Positions 25,124 through 34,686 of a stretch of 51,379 nucleotides of DNA are shown here, one piece after another (position 1 is the first letter of the stretch; each line of letters opens with the position of its first letter). A model generated the notes under the pieces. The model ran no database searches, had not been told where the DNA came from, and worked only from the letters and a program-made list of their open reading frames with translations. Both the position numbers and the translations under genes were made by a program. This stretch comes from an uncultured Lachnospiraceae bacterium (lineage in GTDB: Bacteria; Bacillota; Clostridia; Lachnospirales; Lachnospiraceae): assembly GCA_934394565.1 (NCBI GenBank), contig CAKRQV010000016.1:1-51379 (forward strand), in the 5' to 3' direction.

Positions 25124-27379
25124 ATGGCGAAAAGACCACTTTGTGTGATCTGCAGCTGTTTTATTCTGCTTTTGCTTGTGCTGGGACAGACGCAGGCAGC
25201 CGCACTTTTGGAAGAACGGCTGCCTGAAAAAACAGTACAGGCTCTGCAGACGGCCACATCCGGCAGGATCTATGGACAGATCTATCGGATACAGCCGCAG
25301 GAAGAGGGCTGTACGATCTACCTGAAAAATACAATTCTACTGGTTCGTTCGAACCGCTATTTTCTCAACAACAGTAAAATATCTTATAATCAATGGCCGG
25401 ATGTTACGATTGGGGACAGCGTGATGGTGTCCGGTAAACCATCGCTGGCAGAAGCGGCGGGCAATCCCGGGCAGTTTGATGCTGCAGAGTATGATGCAGC
25501 CCGGCATATTTCGGTGCGGATGCGGGCAAGGACGCTGACTGTCACAAAACATAAGATATCCTGGATTCCCGAAACAGCCAGACGGCTCAGAACATGTATC
25601 CGTACAGAAATTGAGCGTGTACTGGAGCCCGCCGAGGCAGGTGTATTAAAGACAATGCTTCTGGGAGACAAACAGGATCTGGAGACAGAGGTGCGCCAGC
25701 TGTATCAGAAAAACGGGATTTCTCATATCCTGGCGATTTCCGGTCTGCATATTTCAGTGCTGGGCATCGGTGTCTATAAAATACTGAGAAAAAAACTCAT
25801 GATCAGACCGGCGGCTGCGATTTCCGGCAGCCTTCTCTTCTTTTATCTGATTCTGACGGATTTTCCTGTATCTGCACAACGGGCGGTCTATATGTTCTGG
25901 CTGCGGCTGGGAGCAGAGGTAACCGGGCGCACCTATGATGAACCAACGGCGATTGCAGCGGCAGCATTGCTGATCCTGGGGCAGAATCCGCTGTATGGCA
26001 GGGACAGCGGTTTCCTGCTGTCATTTGGTGCGGCCTGCGCGGTATGTATGCTGAAACAGTGTGGTATAAGTGGGCACCGGTTTGGCCTGTGGCTTTGGCT
26101 TTATATGCTTCCCCTGACACTGATGTTTTATTATGAGGTATCCTTCAGCGGTCTTTTCCTGAATCTTCTGGTGTTAAAGCCGCTCGGTATGCTGCTGTTT
26201 CTGGGACTGGCCGGAGGGATACTGGGCAGTGTGATGCCAGTGGCTGGCACGTTGCTTCTTGTGCCGGCAGAATGGTTGTTGAAAGTTTATTTGCTGCTGT
26301 GCAGACTGTGTGCCCGGCTGCCCTTTTGCAGTGTGATTCTGGGACGGCCGGCACTATGGCAGATCTGCATATACAGCGGCGGGCTTACCGCCTGGCTCCT
26401 GTATAGAAAGAAACAAAAACGGTGTCAGGGCATAAAAGGGCCGGGCCAGAGAACAGAAAAACATAAGAAAGTCCCGGTTGGCGCAACAGACAGAAATCAG
26501 TGGAAACTATATGCAGACAACACCGTGATCTGCCTGCTGCTTGCCACAATCCTGCTTTTTCGAATGCCTGCTCCGGTCTCTGTGACAATGCTGGATGTGG
26601 GACAGGGGGACGGACTGGTGATCCGGCAGGGGTATCGTGCAATACTGGTGGATGGCGGCAGTACGACGGTGTCAAAGGTGGGCCGGTACAGGATTGTACC
26701 GTATCTCAAATATCAGGGTATACGGAAAATTGAGAGAATATTTCTCACACATGCGGATGCAGATCATATAAATGGTCTGGAGGAAATACTGGAAATGATC
26801 AGAGACCGGGAACTGGGTGTGACAGTCGGAGGGATCATCGCACCGGCGTGGCTGCAGGAAAACGCAGAAAGCGTGAAACTGTTCCAGCTGGCCAGTAAGA
26901 TGGATATTCCGGTGAGCTGGGCCGCAGCAGGACAGTGTTATTTGTCGGGCGATATCCGTTTTCAGATACTGCATCCGGAAAAGAAAGCGGTGTATACGAC
27001 GGGAGGAAATGCCGGATCATTGACTTTCCGGCTGGAGACACCGGCATTTTCCATGCTGTTTACAGGAGATCTGGAGGGACAAGGGGAGCAGGAGGTGTGT
27101 CAGAAAGAGATTCGCTGCGACATCCTCAAGGTGGCACATCATGGGTCGAAAAATGCTTCATCGGAATGCTTTCTGCAGCGTGTGGGGGCCAAGATCGCAT
27201 TGCTTTCTGTGGGTCGGGGAAATACATATGGCCATCCGGCAAAAGAGACGTTAAAACGGCTGCAGACTGTCGGCTGTCAGAGTTTTACGACAGAGGACTG
27301 TGGTGCACTGACTGTGGTGGGAAAACAGGGGGGATTCTGTATCGAAGGCTATCGTCGGTTGCAGGAGAGAGAGCCATAG
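25124..27379 (+). CDS. comEC: ComEC/Rec2 DNA-uptake channel protein
   Basis: 751 residues. An N-terminal TM and DUF4131 region, then the multi-spanning competence domain (HILAISGLHISVLGIG, about 200-450), and a C-terminal metallo-beta-lactamase domain (about 485-740) with LDVGQGDG, the metal motif THADADH and HHGSKNASS. The protein would carry one DNA strand across the membrane; the MBL domain may degrade the other. It begins 2 nt after the GerMN gene. Domain order is complete, with no frameshift. Confidence 0.94.
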   Translation: MAKRPLCVICSCFILLLLVLGQTQAAALLEERLPEKTVQALQTATSGRIYGQIYRIQPQEEGCTIYLKNTILLVRSNRYFLNNSKISYNQWPDVTIGDSVMVSGKPSLAEAAGNPGQFDAAEYDAARHISVRMRARTLTVTKHKISWIPETARRLRTCIRTEIERVLEPAEAGVLKTMLLGDKQDLETEVRQLYQKNGISHILAISGLHISVLGIGVYKILRKKLMIRPAAAISGSLLFFYLILTDFPVSAQRAVYMFWLRLGAEVTGRTYDEPTAIAAAALLILGQNPLYGRDSGFLLSFGAACAVCMLKQCGISGHRFGLWLWLYMLPLTLMFYYEVSFSGLFLNLLVLKPLGMLLFLGLAGGILGSVMPVAGTLLLVPAEWLLKVYLLLCRLCARLPFCSVILGRPALWQICIYSGGLTAWLLYRKKQKRCQGIKGPGQRTEKHKKVPVGATDRNQWKLYADNTVICLLLATILLFRMPAPVSVTMLDVGQGDGLVIRQGYRAILVDGGSTTVSKVGRYRIVPYLKYQGIRKIERIFLTHADADHINGLEEILEMIRDRELGVTVGGIIAPAWLQENAESVKLFQLASKMDIPVSWAAAGQCYLSGDIRFQILHPEKKAVYTTGGNAGSLTFRLETPAFSMLFTGDLEGQGEQEVCQKEIRCDILKVAHHGSKNASSECFLQRVGAKIALLSVGRGNTYGHPAKETLKRLQTVGCQSFTTEDCGALTVVGKQGGFCIEGYRRLQEREP

Positions 27380-27440
27380 GGTCTTTTACGTTGACAAAAG
27401 GGCGGAAAACAGGTATCGTAGACAGGAAAAGGAGGATGCG

Positions 27441-28451
27441 ATGAAGGATCTGCAGAATGATATCAAGACAGGAAGCTGGCAGCGGGTGTATCTGCTGTTT
27501 GGCGAGGAGGATTACCTGCGGCAGCAGTACAGAGACCGGTTGGTAAAGGCACTGTGTCCGGAGGAGGACACGATGAATTTTACACGGTTTTCCGGCAAGG
27601 ATGTCAATCCGGCTGAGGTGATCGATCTGGCTGAGACGGTGCCTTTTTTTGCGGATCGTCGGGTGATCTATCTGGAGGATACAGGCTTTTTTAAAAATAA
27701 ATGTGAAAAACTGCCGGAGTATCTGGCAGAGTTGCCGGAATATCTGGTTATGATCTTTGTGGAACGGGAAGTAGACAAGCGAAACCGTATGTACAAGGCT
27801 GTGGTGAAGAATGGCCGGGCAGTGGAGTTCAAGCGGCAGACAGAGAGTACTTTGTTGCGCTGGGCTGCCGGACAGCTGAAAAGAGCCGGCAAAAAGATTA
27901 CACAGGAGGATATGGAGCTGTTTCTGGGACGTACAGGGACGGATATGTTTCATATCCAGACGGAGCTGGACAAGCTGATCGCATACTGCGCGGATGAGGA
28001 AATCGTGACGCGGGAAGCCATTCTGGCGATTACAACGGAACGGACGGAGAATCAGATCTTTGAGATGGTACGTGCAATTACGGAGCGCCGTCAAAAGCGG
28101 GCACTGGAGCTGTACTATGACTTGCTGGCATTGAAAGAGCCACCGATGCGGATTTTGTTTCTGATCGCCAGACAGTATAATATCCTGCTTCAGGTGAGGG
28201 AACTGATGCAGCAGCATATGGGTACGAATGATATTGCGGGAAAGCTGGGTATTCAGAGCTTTATTGTGAGAAATGCCGTACCGGTGGCCGGCAAATATAC
28301 GACCAGGCAGCTGCGCGGTGCGCTGGAGACGATGGTGAAGATGGAAGAAGACGTCAAGAGCGGACGGATCAGCGATGTTCTGAGCGTGGAGCTCCTGATC
28401 GTGCGCTACAGTACGGCAACGAAAAAAGTACAGACAGACAATTCCCGGTGA
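27441..28451 (+). CDS. holA: DNA polymerase III delta subunit
   Basis: 336 residues. YLLFGEEDYLRQQYRDRL, then ETVPFFADRRVIYLED and the C-terminal collar domain (AILAITTERTENQIFEMVRAI). It is part of the clamp loader that opens the beta clamp. comEC-holA-rpsT is a widely seen gene order. RBS AGGAGG is 5 nt before ATG. Last gene of the comEA run. Confidence 0.95.
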   Translation: MKDLQNDIKTGSWQRVYLLFGEEDYLRQQYRDRLVKALCPEEDTMNFTRFSGKDVNPAEVIDLAETVPFFADRRVIYLEDTGFFKNKCEKLPEYLAELPEYLVMIFVEREVDKRNRMYKAVVKNGRAVEFKRQTESTLLRWAAGQLKRAGKKITQEDMELFLGRTGTDMFHIQTELDKLIAYCADEEIVTREAILAITTERTENQIFEMVRAITERRQKRALELYYDLLALKEPPMRILFLIARQYNILLQVRELMQQHMGTNDIAGKLGIQSFIVRNAVPVAGKYTTRQLRGALETMVKMEEDVKSGRISDVLSVELLIVRYSTATKKVQTDNSR

Positions 28452-28512
28452 AGTGAATCACTGCCTGTCAAGAAAATAGATTCTGCCAGGGATTATTTTC
28501 CCGATGAAAAGT

Positions 28513-28563
28513 AATAAAAGAAACCTCCAGTGGAGCTTTCTTTTACAGGCTGAGGCAACAAAA
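28513..28563. repeat. Intergenic hairpin repeat family B, copy 2
   Basis: AATAAAAGAAA, CCTCCAGTGGAG core, CTTTCTTTT, then GCTGAGGCAACAAAA. It matches copy 1 (12013-12062) over the full length, with one extra base before the tail. It stands between holA and the rpsT terminator. Confidence 0.8.
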
Positions 28564-28606
28564 AAGCCGTATCACGGACATTTCTGTCAGCGATACGGCT
28601 TTGCTT
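28563..28606. terminator. Bidirectional terminator between holA and rpsT
   Basis: Perfect 11-bp stem AAAGCCGTATC/GATACGGCTTT (28563-28573/28592-28602) with an inner GACA/TGTC. On the minus strand it is followed by TTTTTTGTTG (rpsT terminator); on the plus strand by a weaker TTTGCTTT. Confidence 0.85.
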
Positions 28607-28614
28607 TACGGATC

Positions 28615-28878
28615 TTATTTCATAGCTGCAACCATCTTGCTCAGACGGGAAACTTTGCGGGCAACGTTGTTTTTGTGGTAAACACCCTTTGTGCCAGCTT
28701 TCTCGATAGTAGAGATGGAAGCTTTCAGTGTAGCCTCTGCAACAGCCTTGTCACCGGCTTTAACAGCAGCTTCTACTTTCTTGATAGCTGTCTTAACAGC
28801 AGAACGGATAGCTTTATTTTTCTCAGCGTAAGCGCGGCTTACAAGTACTCTTTTTTTTGCGGATTTAATATTTGCCAT
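28615..28878 (-). CDS. rpsT: 30S ribosomal protein S20
   Basis: 87 residues, MANIKSAKKRVLVSRAYAEK at the N-terminus, Lys-rich helices, and GVYHKNNVARKVSRL near the C-terminus. Binds 16S rRNA early in 30S assembly. RBS GGAGGAA precedes ATG on the minus strand. Own promoter with a leader of about 90 nt. Confidence 0.97.
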   Translation of the reverse strand: MANIKSAKKRVLVSRAYAEKNKAIRSAVKTAIKKVEAAVKAGDKAVAEATLKASISTIEKAGTKGVYHKNNVARKVSRLSKMVAAMK

Positions 28879-28973
28879 AATGTAATTCCTCCAAATGGAT
28901 ATCTATGATTTCGTATATAGTTTTGTCCCAGATCACAGCAGCCGACACGAATCTGCTGTAAACATACTCTTGT

Positions 28974-29002
28974 ATTCTATAGAAGAGTTCCTGCTTTGTC
29001 AA
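28974..29002 (-). promoter_or_regulatory. rpsT promoter
   Basis: On the minus strand: TTGACA (29002-28997), 17-nt spacer, TAGAAT (28979-28974). Confidence 0.85.
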
Positions 29003-29039
29003 TACATAATTTCACAAAAAAAGTAAAAAATAAAAAAAT

Positions 29040-29072
29040 GTTACAGTTTGCAGGGAACCTGTGAACTGTAAC
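29040..29072. repeat. 33-nt dispersed palindrome, copy B
   Basis: Same sequence as 3023-3055 except A for G at one arm position, which keeps base pairing. Arms GTTACAG/CTGTAAC and inner CAGG-GAA-CCTG. It lies 37 nt behind the rpsT -35 box and about 100 nt before gpr. Confidence 0.85.
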
Positions 29073-29174
29073 GGAAAAATCAGACTTAAGAACTGGTGCG
29101 CCGACAGGCTCCGGGGAAAGGTCAGCGAAGAAAACATACCATATACAAGGCAGCAGGAAAGGAACGAAAAAGCT

Positions 29175-30050
29175 ATGGAAATGACAGCAGCGATCCGCAC
29201 AGATCTGGCCCTGGAAAGCCAGGAGAGTGTGCAGGGGACGGGAAATGCTATCCCGGGGGTTAAGATTCGAAAGAAAAGTGTGTCACTTGGTCATGTGCAG
29301 ACAACCATCGTAAAGATCATCAGCCGGGAGGGAGAGAAAAGTCTGGGCAAGCCAAAGGGCACATATATTACGATGGAGATTCCGGATCCCGATCCGGCAG
29401 ACGGGGAGCTGTATCACGAAATCACCCAGGAACTGTGTCGGTATCTTTTACGGTTGTTAAAAAAATACAGACCGTCGTCAGTGATGGTGGTGGGACTTGG
29501 TAACCGGGATATCACCCCGGATGCACTGGGGCCACGGGTAGTGCATCAATTGCATGTGTCTCGGCATATTGCCATGCAGTTTGGGCGGCATATGGTACCG
29601 GGCGGCGGTAGCTGTGTGCTCAGCAGTCTGGCACCGGGGGTGATGGGACAGACCGGTATGGAGACACTGGAAATCGTGCGAGGCGTCACAAAGCAGACCG
29701 GTCCGGATCTGATCATGGCAATCGATGCCCTGGCGGCCCGGAGTCTGAAGCGGCTGAACAGTACGATACAGCTGACGGATACGGGGATCAGTCCGGGATC
29801 CGGGGTGTTCAATGACCGGATGGGGTTGAACAGAGAAACACTGGGGGTGCCGGTGATCGGGATAGGTATCCCTACGGTCGTGGATGCTGCAACGATTGTT
29901 TCCGAAGCACTGGGACAGGCAGATACTGCTGGCTTTGGACGGCTTCGGGAAATGTTTGTGACCCCGAAGGATGTGGATGAAACGTTAAAAATGCTCAGCA
30001 AGACCGTAGCCCAGGCAATCAATCTGGCTGTGGAGGAATACGCCGTCTGA
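29175..30050 (+). CDS. gpr: Spore germination protease GPR
   Basis: Degrades small acid-soluble spore proteins at germination; made as a zymogen in the forespore. The N-terminal MEMTAAIRTDLALES matches the prosequence region, with VVGLGNRDITPDALGP and PGVMGQTGMET as family motifs and DRMGLNRETLGVPVIGIGIPTVVDA in the C-terminal half. I choose ATG at 29175, preceded by AGGAAAGGA; the frame stays open back to 29061, but that part is non-homologous and enters the palindrome. 291 residues. A sigma-G promoter was looked for and not found with confidence. Confidence 0.93.
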   Translation: MEMTAAIRTDLALESQESVQGTGNAIPGVKIRKKSVSLGHVQTTIVKIISREGEKSLGKPKGTYITMEIPDPDPADGELYHEITQELCRYLLRLLKKYRPSSVMVVGLGNRDITPDALGPRVVHQLHVSRHIAMQFGRHMVPGGGSCVLSSLAPGVMGQTGMETLEIVRGVTKQTGPDLIMAIDALAARSLKRLNSTIQLTDTGISPGSGVFNDRMGLNRETLGVPVIGIGIPTVVDAATIVSEALGQADTAGFGRLREMFVTPKDVDETLKMLSKTVAQAINLAVEEYAV

Positions 30051-30143
30051 CAATATGAGAAAGCCAGATTGCGAAAAAGTCCATTCATAAGCCGCCCAAA
30101 AAGCGTCATATACTGTAGGGATAAAGGGAAAGGGACAGGCCGG

Positions 30144-31571
30144 ATGGCAGATCAGGAAAAAAAAGCACAGTGGATCATGCATCTTACGGTCTGTCTGTGT
30201 GGTATTCTGATACTTGGAAAAGCTGTTCAGGCGAAGCTGGAGGACTATGCCAGACCGGGGCAGTATATGCTGCATAGGGCGGTAGCATTTCTGGCAGAGG
30301 AGGCCGGGCAACTCTTTTTACCTGCCGTGACAGCTACAGAGGAGCCAGATTCTCTGACACAGGCTGCTGTGGGGCAGATGGCAGCGTTCTTTGGCTGGAC
30401 AGGGGAAAGTGAACAGGACAGCTATATAGAGGATGAATATACGAGACAGGAACTGATTGAGGCAGGACGTGGTGGTTCGCTCCAGGCAATCCAGGAGGAA
30501 AACAGGCGACAGTCCGGCAATCGGAACGAAAAAAAAGTGGATGATGGAGCGGAAGAAACGGACAAAAAGGATACCCGGGATGCAAAAGGCAGCACAGCTC
30601 TGGAGGACACACAAGAGCATGGAACGGACAGTACTACTGAAATTGTGTCTGAGACGGGACAGACAAAAGCAACAGGGGAAGAGTCTGGAAAAGCTGCATC
30701 AGACAACAGTGGGGATGGCATATCTGCTTCAAAAGAGCAGGGACAGGATCCTGCGAAGGAGGAAACCAGTGAGACCGTGTCTCTGCCCTCGTTTCAACAG
30801 CTGATAGAAAATCAGGAGAAAATATCTCCGGATAAACTGCTCCGGCAGTTTTTTGTGGTGGATCCGGTGACGGAGATAGAGGAAAATCTGTTATCCTACG
30901 ATATTCTGACAGGAACAAAGCTGGAACTGGATAACAATCAGGAGGGTATGCAGATCGTGATTTATCATACCCATTCACAGGAGATGTTTTCCGATTCAAT
31001 AAAAACTGACCCGGACACCACAATCGTGGGTGTAGGTACAGTACTGGAAAAAGAGCTGACAAAAAGGGGATATCGTGTGCTGCACCTGACGGACACCTTT
31101 GATCTTGACGGACAGAGTATTGACCGAAATAAAGCATATACAAATGCGAGAAAAAAACTCATAGAAGTACTGGAAGAAAATCCAACAGTGCAGGTACTTT
31201 TGGATATTCACCGGGACGGAGTAGCGGAAAATAAGCATTTGGTGACAACAATAAATGGCCGGCCGACAGCGCAGATCATGTTTTTTAACGGTCTGAGTCG
31301 TAAGAAGAAAAGTGGCGTGCTGAGTGGCCTGGAAAATCCTTATTTACAGGAAAATCTGGCCTTTTCTTTTCAGACAGAATATCTGTGTGATCTGTGGTAT
31401 CCGGGGTTCAGCCGCTGTATCTATTTGAAAGCCTACCGGTATAATCTGGATCTTTTGCCGAGGTCAATGCTGGTGGAAGTAGGAGCCCAGACAAATACAG
31501 TGGAGGAAGCCAAAAATGCCATGCTTTTACTGGCAGACGTTCTGCATAAACTGTTGCAAGGAACTTCATGA
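30144..31571 (+). CDS. spoIIP: Stage II sporulation protein P
   Basis: 475 residues. One N-terminal TM (about 12-31), a long disordered linker rich in E, D, T, S and K (about 95-215), and the C-terminal amidase/endopeptidase domain with IYHTHSQEMFSD, DIHRDG and SMLVEVGAQTNTVEEA. With SpoIID and SpoIIM it hydrolyses peptidoglycan during forespore engulfment. gpr-spoIIP adjacency matches Bacillus and many clostridia. The ATG start at 30144 has AAAGGGA upstream; a TTG at 30069 is possible but unsupported. Confidence 0.93.
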   Translation: MADQEKKAQWIMHLTVCLCGILILGKAVQAKLEDYARPGQYMLHRAVAFLAEEAGQLFLPAVTATEEPDSLTQAAVGQMAAFFGWTGESEQDSYIEDEYTRQELIEAGRGGSLQAIQEENRRQSGNRNEKKVDDGAEETDKKDTRDAKGSTALEDTQEHGTDSTTEIVSETGQTKATGEESGKAASDNSGDGISASKEQGQDPAKEETSETVSLPSFQQLIENQEKISPDKLLRQFFVVDPVTEIEENLLSYDILTGTKLELDNNQEGMQIVIYHTHSQEMFSDSIKTDPDTTIVGVGTVLEKELTKRGYRVLHLTDTFDLDGQSIDRNKAYTNARKKLIEVLEENPTVQVLLDIHRDGVAENKHLVTTINGRPTAQIMFFNGLSRKKKSGVLSGLENPYLQENLAFSFQTEYLCDLWYPGFSRCIYLKAYRYNLDLLPRSMLVEVGAQTNTVEEAKNAMLLLADVLHKLLQGTS

Positions 31572-31596
31572 CAAGCGACCGGGGATGTGTTATACT
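31568..31596 (+). promoter_or_regulatory. lepA promoter
   Basis: ATGACA (31568-31573), 17-nt spacer, TATACT (31591-31596). It overlaps the spoIIP stop codon. Confidence 0.6.
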
Positions 31597-31644
31597 TTAA
31601 TGGAGTACGTTTAAACGACAATAGTATAACAGGAGGTCATACTT

Positions 31645-33459
31645 TTGGCAGACATTCAACAGAAGAATATCAGAAATTTTTGTATTATCGCTCATATCGA
31701 CCACGGTAAATCTACGTTGGCCGATCGTATTATAGAAAAAACAGGATTGTTGACAGAACGGGAGATGCAGTCTCAGGTGCTTGACAATATGGATCTGGAG
31801 CGGGAGCGTGGTATCACGATCAAAGCGCAGACGGTCCGTACCATTTATAAGGCAAATGATGGGGAAGAGTATATCTTTAATCTGATCGATACCCCGGGGC
31901 ATGTCGATTTCAACTATGAGGTATCCAGAAGCCTTGCTGCCTGTGACGGTGCAGTGCTGGTCGTAGATGCGGCGCAGGGTATTGAAGCTCAGACGCTGGC
32001 CAATGTTTATCTGGCACTCGATCATGATCTGGATGTTTTTCCGGTTATCAACAAGATCGATCTGCCCAGTGCAGATCCGGAACGTGTTGTGGAGGAGATC
32101 GAGGATGTGATTGGTATCGAAGCCCAGGACGCCCCGCGCATCTCAGCTAAAAATGGTATCAATATCGACCAGGTTCTGGAACAGATTGTTGAAAAGATCC
32201 CGGCACCGACCGGTGATCCGACTGCGCCATTGCAGGCTCTGATCTTTGACTCCTTATATGATCCCTACAAGGGCGTTATCATTTTCTGCCGTATCAAGGA
32301 AGGTACAGTGAAGCGAGGTACGCCGATCCGTATGATGGCGACAGGAGCTGTAGCCGATGTTGTGGAGGTCGGTTATTTTGGTGCAGGTCAGTTTATCCCC
32401 TGCGATGAGCTTTCTGCAGGTATGGTCGGTTATATTACCGGCAGTATCAAAAATGTCAGTGATACCCGTGTAGGTGATACCGTGACAAACCGGGAGAATC
32501 CGTGTGCAGCACCGTTGCCGGGTTATAAAAAGGTCAATCCGATGGTCTACTGTGGTCTGTATCCTGCAGACAGCGCCAAGTACCCGGATCTTCGGGATGC
32601 ACTGGAAAAGCTGCAGTTAAACGATGCTTCTTTGTCCTTTGAACCGGAAACATCTCTGGCGCTGGGCTTTGGTTTCCGCTGTGGCTTCCTTGGCCTTCTG
32701 CATCTGGAAATCATTCAGGAGCGGCTGGAAAGAGAATACAATCTGGATCTGGTGACAACTGCTCCGGGTGTTATCTATCATGTGCATAAGACAAATGGTG
32801 AGATGATCGAGCTGACAAATCCGTCCAATCTGCCGGATCCGTCTGAAATTGAATATATGGAGGAGCCGATGGTTAAGGCAGAGATCATGGTGACGACCGA
32901 TTATATCGGGCCGATCATGGATTTGTGTCAGGAGCGGCGTGGCGAGTATCAGGGCATGGAGTATATGGAAACGACCCGTGCGCTTTTAACCTACCATCTG
33001 CCGTTAAATGAGATCATTTATGATTTCTTTGATGCCCTGAAATCCCGTTCCCGTGGATATGCATCCTTTGATTATGAGCTTTTGGGCTATCAACAGAGCA
33101 ATCTTGTCAAGCTGGATATCCTAATCAATCGTGAACAGGTGGATGCGCTGTCCTTTATCGTATTTGCGGATTCTGCTTACGAGCGGGGCAGAAAGATGTG
33201 TGAGAAGCTTAAAAATGAAATCCCGCGCCACCTGTTTGAAATCCCGATTCAGGCAGCCATCGGTGGCAAGGTGATTGCCAGAGAAACGGTCAAGGCAATG
33301 CGCAAGGATGTACTGGCCAAATGCTATGGCGGTGATATCTCCCGTAAGAGAAAGCTTCTGGAAAAACAGAAGGAAGGTAAAAAACGTATGCGCCAGGTCG
33401 GCAATGTAGAGATCCCGCAGCAGGCATTCATGAGCGTGTTGAAGCTGGATGAAGAATAA
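31645..33459 (+). CDS. lepA: Elongation factor 4 (LepA)
   Basis: 604-residue translational GTPase that acts on stalled or mis-translocated ribosomes. G1 AHIDHGKST, G2/G3 RGITIKAQTV and DTPGHVDF, G4 NKID, and the LepA-specific C-terminal domain (GGDISRKRKLLEKQKEGKKRM split around K/R stretches). TTG start at 31645 with AGGAGG 8 nt upstream and the typical MADIQQKNIRNFCIIAH N-terminus. Likely heads lepA-hemW-uvrA. Confidence 0.97.
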   Translation: MADIQQKNIRNFCIIAHIDHGKSTLADRIIEKTGLLTEREMQSQVLDNMDLERERGITIKAQTVRTIYKANDGEEYIFNLIDTPGHVDFNYEVSRSLAACDGAVLVVDAAQGIEAQTLANVYLALDHDLDVFPVINKIDLPSADPERVVEEIEDVIGIEAQDAPRISAKNGINIDQVLEQIVEKIPAPTGDPTAPLQALIFDSLYDPYKGVIIFCRIKEGTVKRGTPIRMMATGAVADVVEVGYFGAGQFIPCDELSAGMVGYITGSIKNVSDTRVGDTVTNRENPCAAPLPGYKKVNPMVYCGLYPADSAKYPDLRDALEKLQLNDASLSFEPETSLALGFGFRCGFLGLLHLEIIQERLEREYNLDLVTTAPGVIYHVHKTNGEMIELTNPSNLPDPSEIEYMEEPMVKAEIMVTTDYIGPIMDLCQERRGEYQGMEYMETTRALLTYHLPLNEIIYDFFDALKSRSRGYASFDYELLGYQQSNLVKLDILINREQVDALSFIVFADSAYERGRKMCEKLKNEIPRHLFEIPIQAAIGGKVIARETVKAMRKDVLAKCYGGDISRKRKLLEKQKEGKKRMRQVGNVEIPQQAFMSVLKLDEE

Positions 33460-33548
33460 CAGCTGTGTGCCAGCAGGTGTCCGGGAATATGAAAAACACA
33501 TATACCCGGTATCCGGCAGCATACAGTGATACAGACAGAGGAAATGCT

Positions 33549-34673
33549 ATGGAATTATATATACACATTCCCTTCTGCATCAGTAAATGCGGCTACTGTG
33601 ATTTCCTTTCTTTTCCCTGCCAGGGTGGGGAAAAGAAAGCTTATCTGCAGGCACTGCATAAGGAAATACTCTGCTGTCACAAAGATGGTGGGAGTACACC
33701 GGTAACCAGTGTGTTTTTCGGCGGAGGGACACCTTCCCTCCTGAGCGGAGAAGAGCTGACCGGTATCCTGTCGTCTTTGCGGCAGCAGTTTGTGTTTGCA
33801 AAGGATGCAGAGATTACTATGGAAGCCAATCCAGGTACATTGAATAAGGAAAATCTGCGGCTATACCGTGCGGCCGGAGTCAACCGGCTCAGTATAGGCT
33901 GCCAGTCTGTACATGATACAGAATTAAAAATGCTGGGCCGTATCCATACCTTTGCCCAGTTTACAGAGAGCTTTACCCTAGCCAGAGAGGCTGGATTTTC
34001 CAATATCAATGTGGATCTGATGTCGGCGATTCCCGGACAGGAGCTGGCTTCGTGGCGGGACTGTCTGGAAGCTGTTACTGCACTTTCTCCGGAGCATATT
34101 TCAGCGTACAGCCTGATTATTGAGGAAGGAACGCCGTTTTTTGAGATGCAGGATACATTGATGCTGCCGGATGAGGATACAGAGCGTGAAATGTATGCTC
34201 TGACAAGGGAGTTTCTGGCAAAAAAAGGCTATATTCAGTATGAAATCTCCAATTATGCCCTTCCGGGCCGGGAATGCCGCCATAATATCGGCTACTGGGA
34301 TCAAACACCGTATCTGGGGTTGGGACTGGGTGCTTCTTCTTATAAAGAAGGTGTCCGCTGGAAAAATACATCGGATATGAAAAGCTATCTCAGCCAGGCA
34401 GATACAGGGCAGTTTGTCCGGGTGGATGAGGAAAGGCTGTCGGTGGATGAACAGATGGAGGAATTTATGTTTCTGGGACTTCGGATGAACCGGGGTGTAA
34501 GTATATCGCTGTTTCAGGAGCGCTTTGGCATGGATATGATGGCGGTATATCAGGCACCAATCGAACACTTTGTTCGAGAAAAACTGTTGACAATTTGCCA
34601 GAATCGGGTATGCTTGACTGAGAAGGGCATGGATCTGGCCGATATGGTTATGGCGGAGTTTATGCTTTCGTAA
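33549..34673 (+). CDS. hemW: HemW-type radical SAM protein
   Basis: 374 residues. CxxxCxxC iron-sulfur motif at C10, C14 and C17 (PFCISKCGYCDF), then FFGGGTPSLL and SIGCQSVHDTELKMLGR. HemW proteins are heme chaperones, often annotated as coproporphyrinogen III oxidase; the extra cysteines of true HemN are not obvious. ATG at 33549 fits the family start, with AGAGGAAA upstream. lepA-hemW is a common Firmicute gene pair. Confidence 0.9.
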   Translation: MELYIHIPFCISKCGYCDFLSFPCQGGEKKAYLQALHKEILCCHKDGGSTPVTSVFFGGGTPSLLSGEELTGILSSLRQQFVFAKDAEITMEANPGTLNKENLRLYRAAGVNRLSIGCQSVHDTELKMLGRIHTFAQFTESFTLAREAGFSNINVDLMSAIPGQELASWRDCLEAVTALSPEHISAYSLIIEEGTPFFEMQDTLMLPDEDTEREMYALTREFLAKKGYIQYEISNYALPGRECRHNIGYWDQTPYLGLGLGASSYKEGVRWKNTSDMKSYLSQADTGQFVRVDEERLSVDEQMEEFMFLGLRMNRGVSISLFQERFGMDMMAVYQAPIEHFVREKLLTICQNRVCLTEKGMDLADMVMAEFMLS

Positions 34674-34686
34674 AACGGAGGACGAT

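Noticed and set aside
28504..28908. 134-codon plus-strand frame opposite rpsT
   Set aside because: Antisense to S20 and crosses the terminator hairpin.
29135..29141. Possible sigma-G -10 (CATACCA) before gpr
   Set aside because: The matching -35 at the right distance is missing.
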